Below the pieces are notes generated by a model that saw only the letters and a program-made list of their open reading frames with translations, had not been told where the DNA came from and did not search any database. A DNA stretch of 64,000 nt from the NCBI RefSeq assembly GCF_000318095.2, contig NZ_KB290718.1, positions 107,263 through 171,262 on the forward strand, read 5' to 3'. This document shows, piece by piece, positions 17,589-26,330 of the stretch (positions are counted from its first letter, which is position 1; the number at the start of each line of letters is the position of its first letter). This DNA comes from Alloprevotella sp. oral taxon 473 str. F0040. Lineage in GTDB: Bacteria; Bacteroidota; Bacteroidia; Bacteroidales; Bacteroidaceae. The position numbers and the translations under genes were made by a program.

Positions 17589-18167
17589 TTACTTTAAAAC
17601 GAAGACAATATTGACATACGATGCTTCAGAGGGTTGGCGACTCACGGTATAAGTCATCACCCCATTGGCATTGATACTCACATTAGTGAGCACATTCCTG
17701 TCATAATCTGTCACGTAATAATACAATTCTGTATTAGTAGGCAAAGTGGGCATAATAGACTGTGGGGCATTATCACTTCTCACTTGGGGAGTTTGAAACT
17801 GCTCACGAAATTTTTCATACAGGTCTATGGTTTGTGGAGTGTTCATTGTAGCCGTGTTGATGGTGATAGAGGGCATGAAAAACCAGTTCACAACACCACG
17901 AATGGTACCTAACACACCATGTTCATTGGCCACCACCATCTTCTTTGCAGAAAATTTATTGTTTGCAGTAGTAGTATTTTGGCCTGCACTATTAGTATAA
18001 ATAGAACTTTCTCCATCAACTGGTAATTTCTCCACACGAACAGTACCTTTGACATGGAGATTCTCAGATGGTTCACGAGTGTTCACACCGACCTTTGAGG
18101 CAGACTGTGCCAATAGAGACATAGGGGCACAAACAGCCAGAACAAGGATAAAGAATAATTTGTTCAT
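17589..18167 (-). CDS. Small secreted protein, first gene of the two-gene surface operon
   Basis: 192 aa from the ATG at 18167; the in-frame upstream part to 18218 would spoil the signal peptide. The signal peptide MNKLFFILVLAVCAPMSLLAQ is cleaved near residue 21. The mature start SASKVGVNTREPSENLHVKGTVRV resembles the 'GVNT..P...LHV.G' segment common at the N-terminus of Bacteroidota secreted and fibre-like proteins. The rest is beta-rich and Thr/Asn-rich with no known catalytic motif. It is followed after 6 nt by the 929-aa protein, so they are made together and may act together. Function unknown. Confidence 0.7.
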   Translation of the reverse strand: MNKLFFILVLAVCAPMSLLAQSASKVGVNTREPSENLHVKGTVRVEKLPVDGESSIYTNSAGQNTTTANNKFSAKKMVVANEHGVLGTIRGVVNWFFMPSITINTATMNTPQTIDLYEKFREQFQTPQVRSDNAPQSIMPTLPTNTELYYYVTDYDRNVLTNVSINANGVMTYTVSRQPSEASYVNIVFVLK

Positions 18168-18845
18168 AACTTTAGATAGTAATCGTACGATAGTAAGTTT
18201 TCTTCTATAACCAAACAATTAGGCTACGGCTAAAATGATAGTTTTTCTAGTTTTTTGTTGAATAGTTTGGTGCAAAGGAAGCTAATTCTGTTCATTTAAC
18301 CCAAATATAACTGTTAAATTTCCCAACTCCACTTTATAATTACAGGTTTCAGACTTATCATCTGCAGCTCTCTCGGCATCTCATTGTCTTAAGAAACGAA
18401 GAGCTACTCAATCCTACACATGGCACTCGCAATAAACACTCATACACAGAGATGACAGCGTCCATACCGCCACAAAAAACTATAAACCAGAGAATTACTT
18501 AAAAAAACGGTTCACCAATTCAGAAAACTAAGTATACATATCATTTTTTTATCCAGAGTTATACCCCCAAAGACGATGCCTGAAATCGCAGACCGAAAGC
18601 AGAAAATTGAAAAAACAAATCGATTTCTTATGTAGAAACCAATAGCAAAGCGGAGCTTTTTCTCCCTTAACTAAGGCACGCTTTAGATTACACCTTAGTA
18701 ACTTAGTCACAACGTGCATATTTAGACTCTCTCAGCTGTTAAGATGACAAAGCAACTAACTGGAAACAGGAGGATAGCCCACAAATGGGAGATAATATAA
18801 AAGATCTCAGAGCATGCACTAAATAAGTCGAAGCGTTACAGTAAA

Positions 18846-18877
18846 AACTCCGAGACTTTTGGACAAAAGTAGGAGTT
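18846..18877. repeat. Hairpin in the gene-free region
   Basis: AACTCC (18846-18851) pairs with GGAGTT (18872-18877), and ACTTTTG (18855-18861) with CAAAAGT (18864-18870), around a 2-nt loop. There is no T-run on either side; meaning unknown. Confidence 0.4.
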
Positions 18878-18945
18878 ATTCTCCACACCGCTGCGGAAAG
18901 CATTCATCCTCCATCAGAGTAGGGTTAAAAAGCTAATTTGCATTC

Positions 18946-19241
18946 TCTCGCGCGCACGCGTACGCACGCATTACAGCAGTTTATCACTTTTCACCTTCAC
19001 AACCTTCACAGAATTCCTTGTAGAACACTGAATATAAGACATATACAAGCATATTAGGAACATCGTTTATTTATGAATCTTCATCAAGATGCGAAATCTG
19101 TAATGTCTACCCTTGAACAATGATGAGTCGTGAAGCCCAAAATCAGCCTAGTCTTAGAAAACGCCACCTAGATTGGTGAAGGTTGTGAAAGCAAAAACGT
19201 CAAATTACCAGGGAAGGCGCGCGTGACACGCACGCGCGAGA
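18946..19241. repeat. Nested inverted-repeat element with CG-rich alternating ends
   Basis: The outer ends (18946-18969 and about 19217-19241) are strings of alternating C and G/A with GCGCG and ACGCG blocks and match as imperfect inverted repeats (TCTCGCGCG at one end, CGCGCGAGA at the other). Inside, a perfect 14-bp inverted repeat TTCACAACCTTCAC (18996-19009) pairs with 19176-19189. The 165 nt between hold no gene. The architecture suggests a non-autonomous mobile element or a structured regulatory site. The alternating purine-pyrimidine ends could adopt Z-DNA. Confidence 0.5.
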
Positions 19242-19638
19242 AAACATCCTTGGTCGAAGGCTAAAAAAAATCTTTCTGACCATGCTTACCATCATAAGAT
19301 TTAACATCGAACCGTAATCCTGCTTGTGACTCCCCCAAAATATATCATCATCAAGGAAAAGCAGAGAACACACATTCATTCATGAATTGCCATTCATACC
19401 TTACAAAACAGACCACTCCTAAAGAAAAAAGTGCAGTTTTCTGCGTTTTATTCACTCTTTGCGCCCATATCCTCCCATATACTTATAGGGGGATAACTCC
19501 TTAAAACCAGATATCCGCCCCACACGGAGGAAACATCCTAATTCCTTTTCCATCCTCTTTCACGGCTATAGGCCAACACAATATATTTCAACCACAACCT
19601 TACTAATCTTGCTCCCAAGAGTAGCCCTCATTCTAAAA

Positions 19639-19676
19639 ACATTTGCCTCATCACCAGATGGCAATGAGGCAAATGT
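19639..19676 (-). terminator. Terminator of the GH20 gene
   Basis: 13-bp perfect stem (19639-19651 with 19664-19676) and 12-nt loop. On the minus strand it is followed by TTTTTAG. It lies about 70 nt after the hexosaminidase stop. Confidence 0.7.
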
Positions 19677-19748
19677 GTCAAAAGGATTAAGATCGGCTAC
19701 GGCCTATCGTATGAGATGCACAGAAACTTCCATACGAAAGGAAAACCT

Positions 19749-21893
19749 TTACTTGCTGATAGACGGAGCGACCTCTTTACGAAGAAGATCATAACCAGCG
19801 TAACGACTTGAAGAGGGGTAACCGCGACGAAGTTGATCGGCCTGCACGAGTTGCAGACGACGGAGGAAGTGGTCGTAGTTGCGATGCGCTTGCGGAGTCC
19901 AACCCACTTCTGCCAACGCCATTGCGCGAGGGAAGGCTTGATAGTAGATACGTTCGGGCTGAGGCATACATTCGCTCCAGAGCGTACCAGTCACACCAAA
20001 GAGATAGTTGCGCTCAAATTCCTCACCTTGTCCCCAAGCAGGATCAAGATCGTAGACACGCTTGAGACTCGTCACAGGCATTCCCCAGTTGACTTCGGGT
20101 AAATCGCCGCGATCCATGGGATAATCAAAATAGCAGTGTTCTCCTGGGCAAAGCATGATTTGTGCCTTGTTGGCACGTGCAGCATCGATAGCGGTTTTGG
20201 TGAGGCCATTGCGCCAAGCGAAGGTGATGCAACCAGGTTGGATTTCCTTGAAGTCGGTTTCGTACCAGAACATGGGCGTCTTACCTAGCTTGTCACGGAG
20301 ATGAGCAATCACGCGGTCAAACATGTACTTCTGCAACTTCCAGTTTTCTGAACGATCGCGGGTAGTGATGCCTAGTTTCTCTTTGAGAGCGATGCAGGCA
20401 GAGTCAGTGGTCCAGTCGTCGAGCGGAGGATTGCCTGCCTCGTCACCACCAAGATGCACGTAAGGTGCAGGGAAAACTTTGGCGAGTTCGTCAAAGACGT
20501 CAAAGAGGAACTGGTAGGTGAATTCAGAGGCAGGATTGAGCAAATTGTTAGACACTCCGCTGGTGGTGCGCACAGGCACCTTCTTGTTGCCCACGGTAAG
20601 TTGAGGATAAGCGTGAATGGCGGCAACTTCGTGACCTGGCATCTCGATTTCGGGAATCACCATGATGTGGTGCTGAGCAGCAAAGTCCACGAGTTCGCGC
20701 ATCTCGTCTTGGGTGTAAAAACCACGACTGGTGTATAGCATGTCGTCCATGGCAGGGCGCATGCTGCTTTCTGCTACCAAACGAGGATATTTCTTGATTT
20801 CGATGCGCCAGGCTTGGTCGTCCACGAGGTGGAGGTGGAGGGCGTTGTATTTATAGCGCGCCATCTCAGTGACCATGCGTTTAAGTTCGGCAAAGGGAAT
20901 GAAGGTGCGCACGGGATCGACCATGAGTTCACGCACACGAGTGCGAGGAGCATCTACAATTTTCACGGGTTCAAGCATCTGGGGCTGTGCCGTGAGAAGT
21001 TGTTCGAGAGTGGTCAATCCATAGAATACACCAGCAGGGGTGCTTCCCTTGATGACGATACCTTTCTTGTTGGCCGTGAGTTCGTAGCCTTCGGCATTTT
21101 GCACGGTGGCATCGAGGAGTAATTGCACTTTGGCACAACCACGCAACACATTGAGCCCTGAGCGATTGCGGAGGATGCGACGGGCATGGGCAGCTTCGTT
21201 TGCAAGCTCGGGCGCAGCTTCGATTTTCCCGATTTTGTTCACCATAAGGGGCTTGCCCTTCTGCACTTCCAACTGGGCAGGATAAGGGATGAGGGAATAT
21301 TTCTCAGTGGCAGCCTTTGCCCAAAGGTCGAAGGTGGGCTGGGGCAAATGGGCCGAGGGCACGCCTTCAAAGGCGGCAAAGCCCACTCGCAGCAATGTGG
21401 CACGAGAGATGTCGAACTGGCGGAGCGCGATGCAGCCATTGAAGGCGCCATCTTCTACAATGGTCACAGTGCTAGGAAGCGCAATCTCTTGCAAGTTCTT
21501 GCAATGGAAAAAGGCTTGACGACCGATGCGTTTCACCCCTTGGGGCAGCACTACCTTGCGCAGTCCACGGTAGCCTAGGAAAGCATTATCGGGAATTTCC
21601 GTGCAGGTAGCTGCACTGAGGTCAAGCACCTCGACATTGGGGCAGAGATCACGGATTTGACGAAAATCGCCATTGCGATCACTACTCAGCGTGCCTGTGA
21701 GCACAAGGATTTTAAGACCAGCCTTGAGCTCAGCTGGGAGCAAACGTACCTGGGATGTGGTGGCACGTCCTTGACTGAGGTCTAAGGTGTAGGCTTCTAC
21801 AGGGGCACTCGAGTCGGATGGGCTTTGCGCGACAACAGGTAGTGCCAAAAGGCAGCACAACAATGCTGCAGAACAACGGGAAAGTAGGTGCAT
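19749..21893 (-). CDS. Exported beta-N-acetylhexosaminidase (GH20) with N-terminal leucine-rich repeats
   Basis: 714 aa. A signal peptide (residues 1-23, ending LPVVAQ) is followed at about 40-190 by BspA-type leucine-rich repeats (VEVLDLSAATCTEIPDNAFLGYRGLRKVVLP and similar). A GH20b-type domain lies at about 195-310 (YSLIPYPAQLEV). The GH20 barrel follows with HLHLVDDQAWRIEIK, PEIEMPGHEVAAIHAYP and the catalytic Asp-Glu pair in HLGGDEAG at about 480. It releases terminal GlcNAc/GalNAc from host or bacterial glycans, probably at the cell surface or in the periplasm. The LRR in front of a GH20 is unusual and may bind protein or glycan. It is transcribed alone and has its own terminator. Confidence 0.88.
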   Translation of the reverse strand: MHLLSRCSAALLCCLLALPVVAQSPSDSSAPVEAYTLDLSQGRATTSQVRLLPAELKAGLKILVLTGTLSSDRNGDFRQIRDLCPNVEVLDLSAATCTEIPDNAFLGYRGLRKVVLPQGVKRIGRQAFFHCKNLQEIALPSTVTIVEDGAFNGCIALRQFDISRATLLRVGFAAFEGVPSAHLPQPTFDLWAKAATEKYSLIPYPAQLEVQKGKPLMVNKIGKIEAAPELANEAAHARRILRNRSGLNVLRGCAKVQLLLDATVQNAEGYELTANKKGIVIKGSTPAGVFYGLTTLEQLLTAQPQMLEPVKIVDAPRTRVRELMVDPVRTFIPFAELKRMVTEMARYKYNALHLHLVDDQAWRIEIKKYPRLVAESSMRPAMDDMLYTSRGFYTQDEMRELVDFAAQHHIMVIPEIEMPGHEVAAIHAYPQLTVGNKKVPVRTTSGVSNNLLNPASEFTYQFLFDVFDELAKVFPAPYVHLGGDEAGNPPLDDWTTDSACIALKEKLGITTRDRSENWKLQKYMFDRVIAHLRDKLGKTPMFWYETDFKEIQPGCITFAWRNGLTKTAIDAARANKAQIMLCPGEHCYFDYPMDRGDLPEVNWGMPVTSLKRVYDLDPAWGQGEEFERNYLFGVTGTLWSECMPQPERIYYQAFPRAMALAEVGWTPQAHRNYDHFLRRLQLVQADQLRRGYPSSSRYAGYDLLRKEVAPSISK

Positions 21894-21949
21894 AGATTAG
21901 GCTAAAATGTAAGATGATGAATAAAAACAGAGAAGACTAGACACAAAGA

Positions 21950-22381
21950 CTAGTCTTCGATTGTTACCTTGCGACGACCATCGGGCATCTCTAGAATTTC
22001 AACACGCACCGCATTGTCGGGCAGCAAGGGTTCGATGAGTTCAGGCCACTCGATAAAACAAGGTGCTCCAGAATAGAAGTAATCATCGGTGCCAATGTCG
22101 AAGGCTTCTTCCACGTGCCTGATACGATAGAAATCGAAGTGGTAAACAGGCCCCTCCAACACTGCACTATGATATTCATTGACGATGGCAAAGGTGGGCG
22201 AGTTCACCACATCGTCCACACCGAGGGCATCACAGAGAGCTTTGATGAATGTAGTTTTTCCCGCGCCCATCTTGCCATAAAAGGCAAAGACATTGCGGCG
22301 CTTGTTACGAAGATCTACCGCGGCAACAAATTCTTGTGCCGTGGTATTGATGCTATCAATGGTTTCTATGATAAATTCCAT
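21950..22381 (-). CDS. tsaE: tRNA threonylcarbamoyladenosine biosynthesis ATPase TsaE
   Basis: 143 aa from the ATG at 22381 (MEFIIETIDSINTTAQEF). The longer frame to 22516 runs into a terminator hairpin and is rejected. The P-loop FYGKMGAGKTTF, SPTFAIVNEY, HFDFYRI and FIEWPE are the TsaE signatures. With TsaB, TsaC and TsaD it makes t6A at position 37 of ANN-decoding tRNAs in the cytoplasm. It lies between the GH20 and phosphoethanolamine transferase genes on the same strand, 56 nt before the GH20 start; this is a chance neighbourhood rather than a functional operon. Confidence 0.92.
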   Translation of the reverse strand: MEFIIETIDSINTTAQEFVAAVDLRNKRRNVFAFYGKMGAGKTTFIKALCDALGVDDVVNSPTFAIVNEYHSAVLEGPVYHFDFYRIRHVEEAFDIGTDDYFYSGAPCFIEWPELIEPLLPDNAVRVEILEMPDGRRKVTIED

Positions 22382-22508
22382 ACGTGCAAAGTTACAATAA
22401 TCATGGAAATCTAGAGAACTATCCCTCTGAAAATGGGACTTTTTTTCTTCCGATTTAACATTTTCTGCGTGCTTTTTGAACGGATACAACAACAAACTAT
22501 AAGCAAAA

Positions 22509-22541
22509 ACACGCATTTCCTCAACAGGGTGGGAAATGCGT
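22509..22541 (-). terminator. Terminator of the phosphoethanolamine transferase gene
   Basis: 11-bp stem (22509-22519 with 22531-22541), followed by TTTTTGC on the minus strand. It is nearly the same sequence as the terminator at 24550-24582. Confidence 0.7.
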
Positions 22542-22632
22542 GCATGAAGAAGCTACCAGGATGTGTCTAGCAGAGCTATGATTCTGATGCACACCTATTA
22601 AACTTTGGGACGATTGATGGAAGGGCGGCGCG

Positions 22633-24417
22633 CTAGAACACTGCTGTCGCTCCATCGGCTGCAATCACTTTGCGCACTCGAGGAGTGGGCGATTCAAACA
22701 AATAGCAAGCTGGCTGATCATAGCGAGTACGGATGCCTAAAAGATGGGAGATGCTGCGCGACAACACATCGGTCATCACGGGTTGGTCTTTGATGCGCTG
22801 CAAATTGTTCCACCACTGGGGAGCTGCCTCTCGGAGCTTCGGAGAAGCATAGACCATAAAGGGCACTTTCACGATGTTGGGGGCAAGGGCATTGCCTGCA
22901 TGACCTACAAAATCGGGATTTTTAGGATCATCAAAAAGACCTTCGCCATGATCGGAAACATAGATAACCAACGAACGCGAATGGCTGTAGTGCTCCATGA
23001 TTTGACTCACTACATAATCGTTGTAGAGGATGGAGTTGTCATATTGCGCCACTACCTCTTTCTGAGCAGGAGAAAGAGTTTGGGCTATATCTTTTGCCCC
23101 AAAGCGCGCAAAACGCTTAGGGTAGCGATGAGCATAACCAGCATGAGAGCCCATGAGGTGAACAACCGCAAAGAGTCCGCGCTTGTGTGGCTGTGCTTTC
23201 GCCACCTCATCGAAGGTGAGTAAGTGGGGCAGGAGTTGTTCGTCGTAGAAAAGGGAATCACTCAAGAACAAATCGTTGGTTTTGTTCAAACGATAGGCAT
23301 TTCCCATGAGCGTGTCGGCAGCTGACCCAAAGAGCTGTTGCACAGACCATGGTCCACCGGTGCTCTCTTGATTGGTGATCCAAGCCGTGGCATATCCTCC
23401 TCGTTTGAGGACAGAAAGGAGATCAGGGTATTGGTGCCAATGGTCTTTAGGCCGTTCGTTGGTGTAATAAGTGAGCATGGCCTGTGTGGAAGCAATAGTG
23501 GCATTGGCTGGACTCACGGCATTGGAGAAGATGCAAAGCTCACCTGCTTGAGCAAGTTGACTAAGATGGGGAGTCGTTGGCAAGGGATAACCATAGCACT
23601 GCATGGAGGCAGCTCGCGCACTCTCTCCCAAGACTAAGATGACATTGACCTCTTCACCCAAAGGGGACGCCACGGTGTCTGTGACTGCGGCTTCAGCTGC
23701 CAAGTGCATGCTCTGCCGCTGGGAGTCTAGCTGTTGTCCCATGCGCACAGCTCGTAAGAGTCCCCACGCCATTCGGTCGTTGGTCGTGGTGCGCGCTGGG
23801 GCATAAGCCCACTGCCAGTTGCGATAGCGCGTGATGGAAAGTCCAAAACCGAGAAAAAAACAAACCACTCCAACAGCAGCAAACGTGATGGGACGAAGGC
23901 GACGCAAAAAAAGAATTACCCCCCAAGAAAGAAGAACCAACAAGCCTATCATTAACAAGAAGAGCTCCCAATAATGACTAATGCTCGCGATGAACTCTGC
24001 ACTTTCACGCGAATCACTAGCCACAATACTTTTGCACATTTCAGGATTATAGACGGTATCGTACGCCTTGAGCAGAAGTGCTTCTCCAAGTGCTAGAAAT
24101 CCAGAAAGAATGACCCCTAGAGCTGCCAACGTATGACGCAACCACCGCAAGGGAAACAGAGCTGCTGACAGCACGATTAGAAAAGCCCAACCACCAGCCT
24201 CGAGAAAAAGAATAGGCTGTGAAATAAGCACATCCAGCATACTGTACTTCTGACTAACCATGAGCAGATTCCACAAGAACCACTCAGAAAGTAGAAGCTG
24301 AGAGACAAAAACAGCAGCAAAAGCCCAGCGCAAATCGGCGATGCGTGCCAATAGAGCGGTTAAACGTACCGGAATCTTTTGAAAAACGCCATCAAATGGA
24401 CTATTTTTTCTAATCAT
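22633..24417 (-). CDS. Lipid A/core phosphoethanolamine transferase (EptA/CptA-type)
   Basis: 594 aa from the ATG at 24417; a TTG at 24447 is a weaker start. About five N-terminal membrane helices (residues 35-205) are followed by a periplasmic sulfatase-fold domain. It shows VILVLGESARAASMQCYGY (metal Glu), SPANATIASTQAML (nucleophile Thr), VSDHGEGLFDD (metal Asp-His) and FVGHAGNA (His). It moves phosphoethanolamine from phosphatidylethanolamine to lipid A or LPS core, making the surface less negative and often more resistant to cationic peptides. It is transcribed alone. It is a separate branch from the LTA-synthase-like enzyme at 12.5-14.4 kb, which is shown by the ESAR motif. Confidence 0.88.
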   Translation of the reverse strand: MIRKNSPFDGVFQKIPVRLTALLARIADLRWAFAAVFVSQLLLSEWFLWNLLMVSQKYSMLDVLISQPILFLEAGGWAFLIVLSAALFPLRWLRHTLAALGVILSGFLALGEALLLKAYDTVYNPEMCKSIVASDSRESAEFIASISHYWELFLLMIGLLVLLSWGVILFLRRLRPITFAAVGVVCFFLGFGLSITRYRNWQWAYAPARTTTNDRMAWGLLRAVRMGQQLDSQRQSMHLAAEAAVTDTVASPLGEEVNVILVLGESARAASMQCYGYPLPTTPHLSQLAQAGELCIFSNAVSPANATIASTQAMLTYYTNERPKDHWHQYPDLLSVLKRGGYATAWITNQESTGGPWSVQQLFGSAADTLMGNAYRLNKTNDLFLSDSLFYDEQLLPHLLTFDEVAKAQPHKRGLFAVVHLMGSHAGYAHRYPKRFARFGAKDIAQTLSPAQKEVVAQYDNSILYNDYVVSQIMEHYSHSRSLVIYVSDHGEGLFDDPKNPDFVGHAGNALAPNIVKVPFMVYASPKLREAAPQWWNNLQRIKDQPVMTDVLSRSISHLLGIRTRYDQPACYLFESPTPRVRKVIAADGATAVF

Positions 24418-24549
24418 TGAAAAGGAGACTTTGATTTTATATAACAAGAGAAGAAGAGGCTATGAGATTAGTCAATCACCTTTCATTCATACATTTTGCG
24501 AAGTTACAACTTATCAGCAGTAAGAACCTTCTAATTAACAATAAATAAA

Positions 24550-24582
24550 CACGCATTCCTCGATTTTTCAAAGGAATGCGTG
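24550..24582 (-). terminator. Terminator of the DUF438/hemerythrin gene
   Basis: 11-bp stem (24550-24560 with 24572-24582) and A-rich loop. On the minus strand it is followed by TTTATTTATTG. It starts about 20 nt past the stop. Confidence 0.75.
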
Positions 24583-24603
24583 CTCAATTATTCAGGTTGG
24601 CGC

Positions 24604-26265
24604 TTATGCTTGCTTTTCTTTTGCGAGCAATTCGCTGGTGATGCGCTGGAGGCCTGCAATAAGTTTATCGAGAGAAACCCCGGAACGTTCGCTCATCTTT
24701 TGCACATCGGCTTTTTTTGCCATCAATTTGCCGAAAGGCGTGCGCAGCATGGCAAAGAGGGAGGAGATTTCGGTGAGACGATTGCGCAGTTCGGGGAAAC
24801 GATTCAACAAATCCATCAAACGCGTGGTGGGCGTGATTTCGACTTCTCCCGATGCGGTGTAGCGGAGACCTTCACTGGCAATCTCTTCTGTGTCTTCTGC
24901 TTCGACCTGAGTGGCAGCAGCAGGAGTGGATGAGGGCTGCGCGGTGGAAGCTGCTGCGTTGTCGGTGGGAGCTTCCGTGGGAATGCCTTCATCACTTGCC
25001 CATTTGAGGAGAGTTTGCGAACCTTCGAGGGCGCGGATGTGGGTGCAGTCTTGCATCACTTCGATGACTCCGCGGAAGTTGCCTTCAGCATCGCGCACCG
25101 CTACATAAATGATGTAGATGAAGAAGTCGGGCTTGTTGATCCAGAACTCGGCTTTATCTTGTTCTCCACTGCGGAGTTTGTCGATGACTTCACGCACCAC
25201 ATGAGCACTCTTACGAGGATGGCAATTCATCACCTGACGACCTATGACGTTTTTGCTGCGTGGGAAGATGCGGTGGTCGGTGTCGGAATAGAAGCAAACG
25301 AGTTCGTTTTCATCTACAAAACTGATGTCGAAGGGCAGATGCTGATAGATGAGATTGATTTGCTCCAAGGTAAGTTTACCAGTGGTGACATCGAGTTTTT
25401 CGCTTCCTCCAGCAGAATAGCCGTATTTCGAGAGAAGTTGTTGCAAATCGGCGGCAAAGCCAGCAGCTTCGGGAGCGGAAGATGCAGAAGTGTCGGTGGA
25501 TTTTCCAGCAACGGTTGTGCCTTTAACACGCTTCTCCGCAGGGGTGAAGAAGGCGTATCCAATTTCCAAATCACCCTCTTTCATATCTTCAAATTCCTCT
25601 GCCGTGATCATGGCATAAGAAGTGGGATAGAGGATAGTTTCTTCTTTCTCCATCAAATCGCGACCATAGAAGATGAGTTTGTTGCACGACTTGATGAACT
25701 CTTCTTCGTTGCCTGCTTCGAGGAGATTATAGGCATCGCGGATGTTGTCGCGCACCATGTCGTCAAAAGTCCACATCGTGGTGGTGGGACGGTCGAAGCC
25801 TTTTTGCTCCAAAAGGGGATAAAGCTGGTTTTGCTTGCGCGAATAGTGGATGGGGTATTTGCGAATTTGGTCAAAAAGCTCCAACCACTGATTCTTGATG
25901 ACGGGATATTGCACCAAGTCTTCCACGGCAAGGAGGAGGCGCTTCATCTCCTCGTTCTCTTGATAATAGCGAGAGAGAGGATGATCTTCGGGCACATCGG
26001 GACGAGAATAGTCCATGTATCCTTCAAAGAGTTGGATTTTTTGCGCCATATTTTCGCGAATGCACTCTTCGTCGGTGTGTTCGATGAGTGTTTGTTCGAT
26101 GAAAGCGAGGTGGAAAGGACGGATTTTTCCCACACGCTCTGCCACTTCTTTACGTCCTTCTTCGAGGGTTATTTTTCCTGTGACATAGCGTGTCTCAATA
26201 TCTAAAACAGCTTGCATCTTGTCCAAATCGATTTGTGGAAGATGCGCTTGCATTTGATGATTCAT
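24604..26265 (-). CDS. DUF438 / hemerythrin-like / PAS / DUF1858 protein
   Basis: 553 aa from the ATG at 26265; the open frame upstream to 26376 is the 15-bp repeat leader. Four parts can be told apart. DUF438 is at about 15-85 (GKIRPFHLAFIEQTLIEHTDEE). A hemerythrin-like helical domain with spaced His and Glu lies at about 90-240 (DHPLSRYYQENEEM, YPIHYSRKQNQLYPLLE, LMEKEETILYP). A PAS domain is at about 325-440 (LEQINLIYQHLPFDISFVDENELVCFYSD ... GRQVMNCHPRKSAHVV). The C-terminal DUF1858 has a long helical end (ITPTTRLMDLLNRFPELRN). Relatives are linked to sensing oxygen, nitric oxide or redox state in anaerobes. The protein is cytoplasmic, and its exact output is unknown. Confidence 0.82.
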   Translation of the reverse strand: MNHQMQAHLPQIDLDKMQAVLDIETRYVTGKITLEEGRKEVAERVGKIRPFHLAFIEQTLIEHTDEECIRENMAQKIQLFEGYMDYSRPDVPEDHPLSRYYQENEEMKRLLLAVEDLVQYPVIKNQWLELFDQIRKYPIHYSRKQNQLYPLLEQKGFDRPTTTMWTFDDMVRDNIRDAYNLLEAGNEEEFIKSCNKLIFYGRDLMEKEETILYPTSYAMITAEEFEDMKEGDLEIGYAFFTPAEKRVKGTTVAGKSTDTSASSAPEAAGFAADLQQLLSKYGYSAGGSEKLDVTTGKLTLEQINLIYQHLPFDISFVDENELVCFYSDTDHRIFPRSKNVIGRQVMNCHPRKSAHVVREVIDKLRSGEQDKAEFWINKPDFFIYIIYVAVRDAEGNFRGVIEVMQDCTHIRALEGSQTLLKWASDEGIPTEAPTDNAAASTAQPSSTPAAATQVEAEDTEEIASEGLRYTASGEVEITPTTRLMDLLNRFPELRNRLTEISSLFAMLRTPFGKLMAKKADVQKMSERSGVSLDKLIAGLQRITSELLAKEKQA

Positions 26266-26280
26266 AGTTAAGTATGCGTG

Positions 26281-26325
26281 TTGTTTGTTGTTGTATTGTT
26301 TGTTGTTGTATTGTTTGTTGTTGTG
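26281..26325. repeat. Three tandem 15-bp repeats in the leader of the DUF438 gene
   Basis: Unit TTGTTTGTTGTTGTA repeated at 26281, 26296 and 26311 (last base G in the third). On the minus strand it forms a C/A-rich leader just after the predicted transcription start and before the ATG at 26265. The array could change the leader length by slippage. Confidence 0.85.
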
Positions 26326-26330
26326 TGCAG

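Larger units (their letters stand above)
18168..19638. other. 1.5-kb gene-free region
   Basis: No reading frame of credible length or composition is seen on either strand. It is A/T-rich with many short inverted repeats. The clear structures are the hairpin at 18846-18877 and the nested inverted-repeat element at 18946-19241. It lies between two minus-strand genes; the promoter of the secreted operon should be at its left end, but no consensus match was found. Confidence 0.6.

Noticed and set aside
21950-22516. 188-codon version of TsaE starting at 22516
   Set aside because: The extra 45 residues run through a terminator hairpin (22509-22541) of the upstream gene; the family start is at 22381.
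25015-26205. 396-codon open frame on the plus strand
   Set aside because: Antisense to the DUF438/hemerythrin gene, which has clear domains, promoter and terminator. The mirror frame has no recognisable motif.
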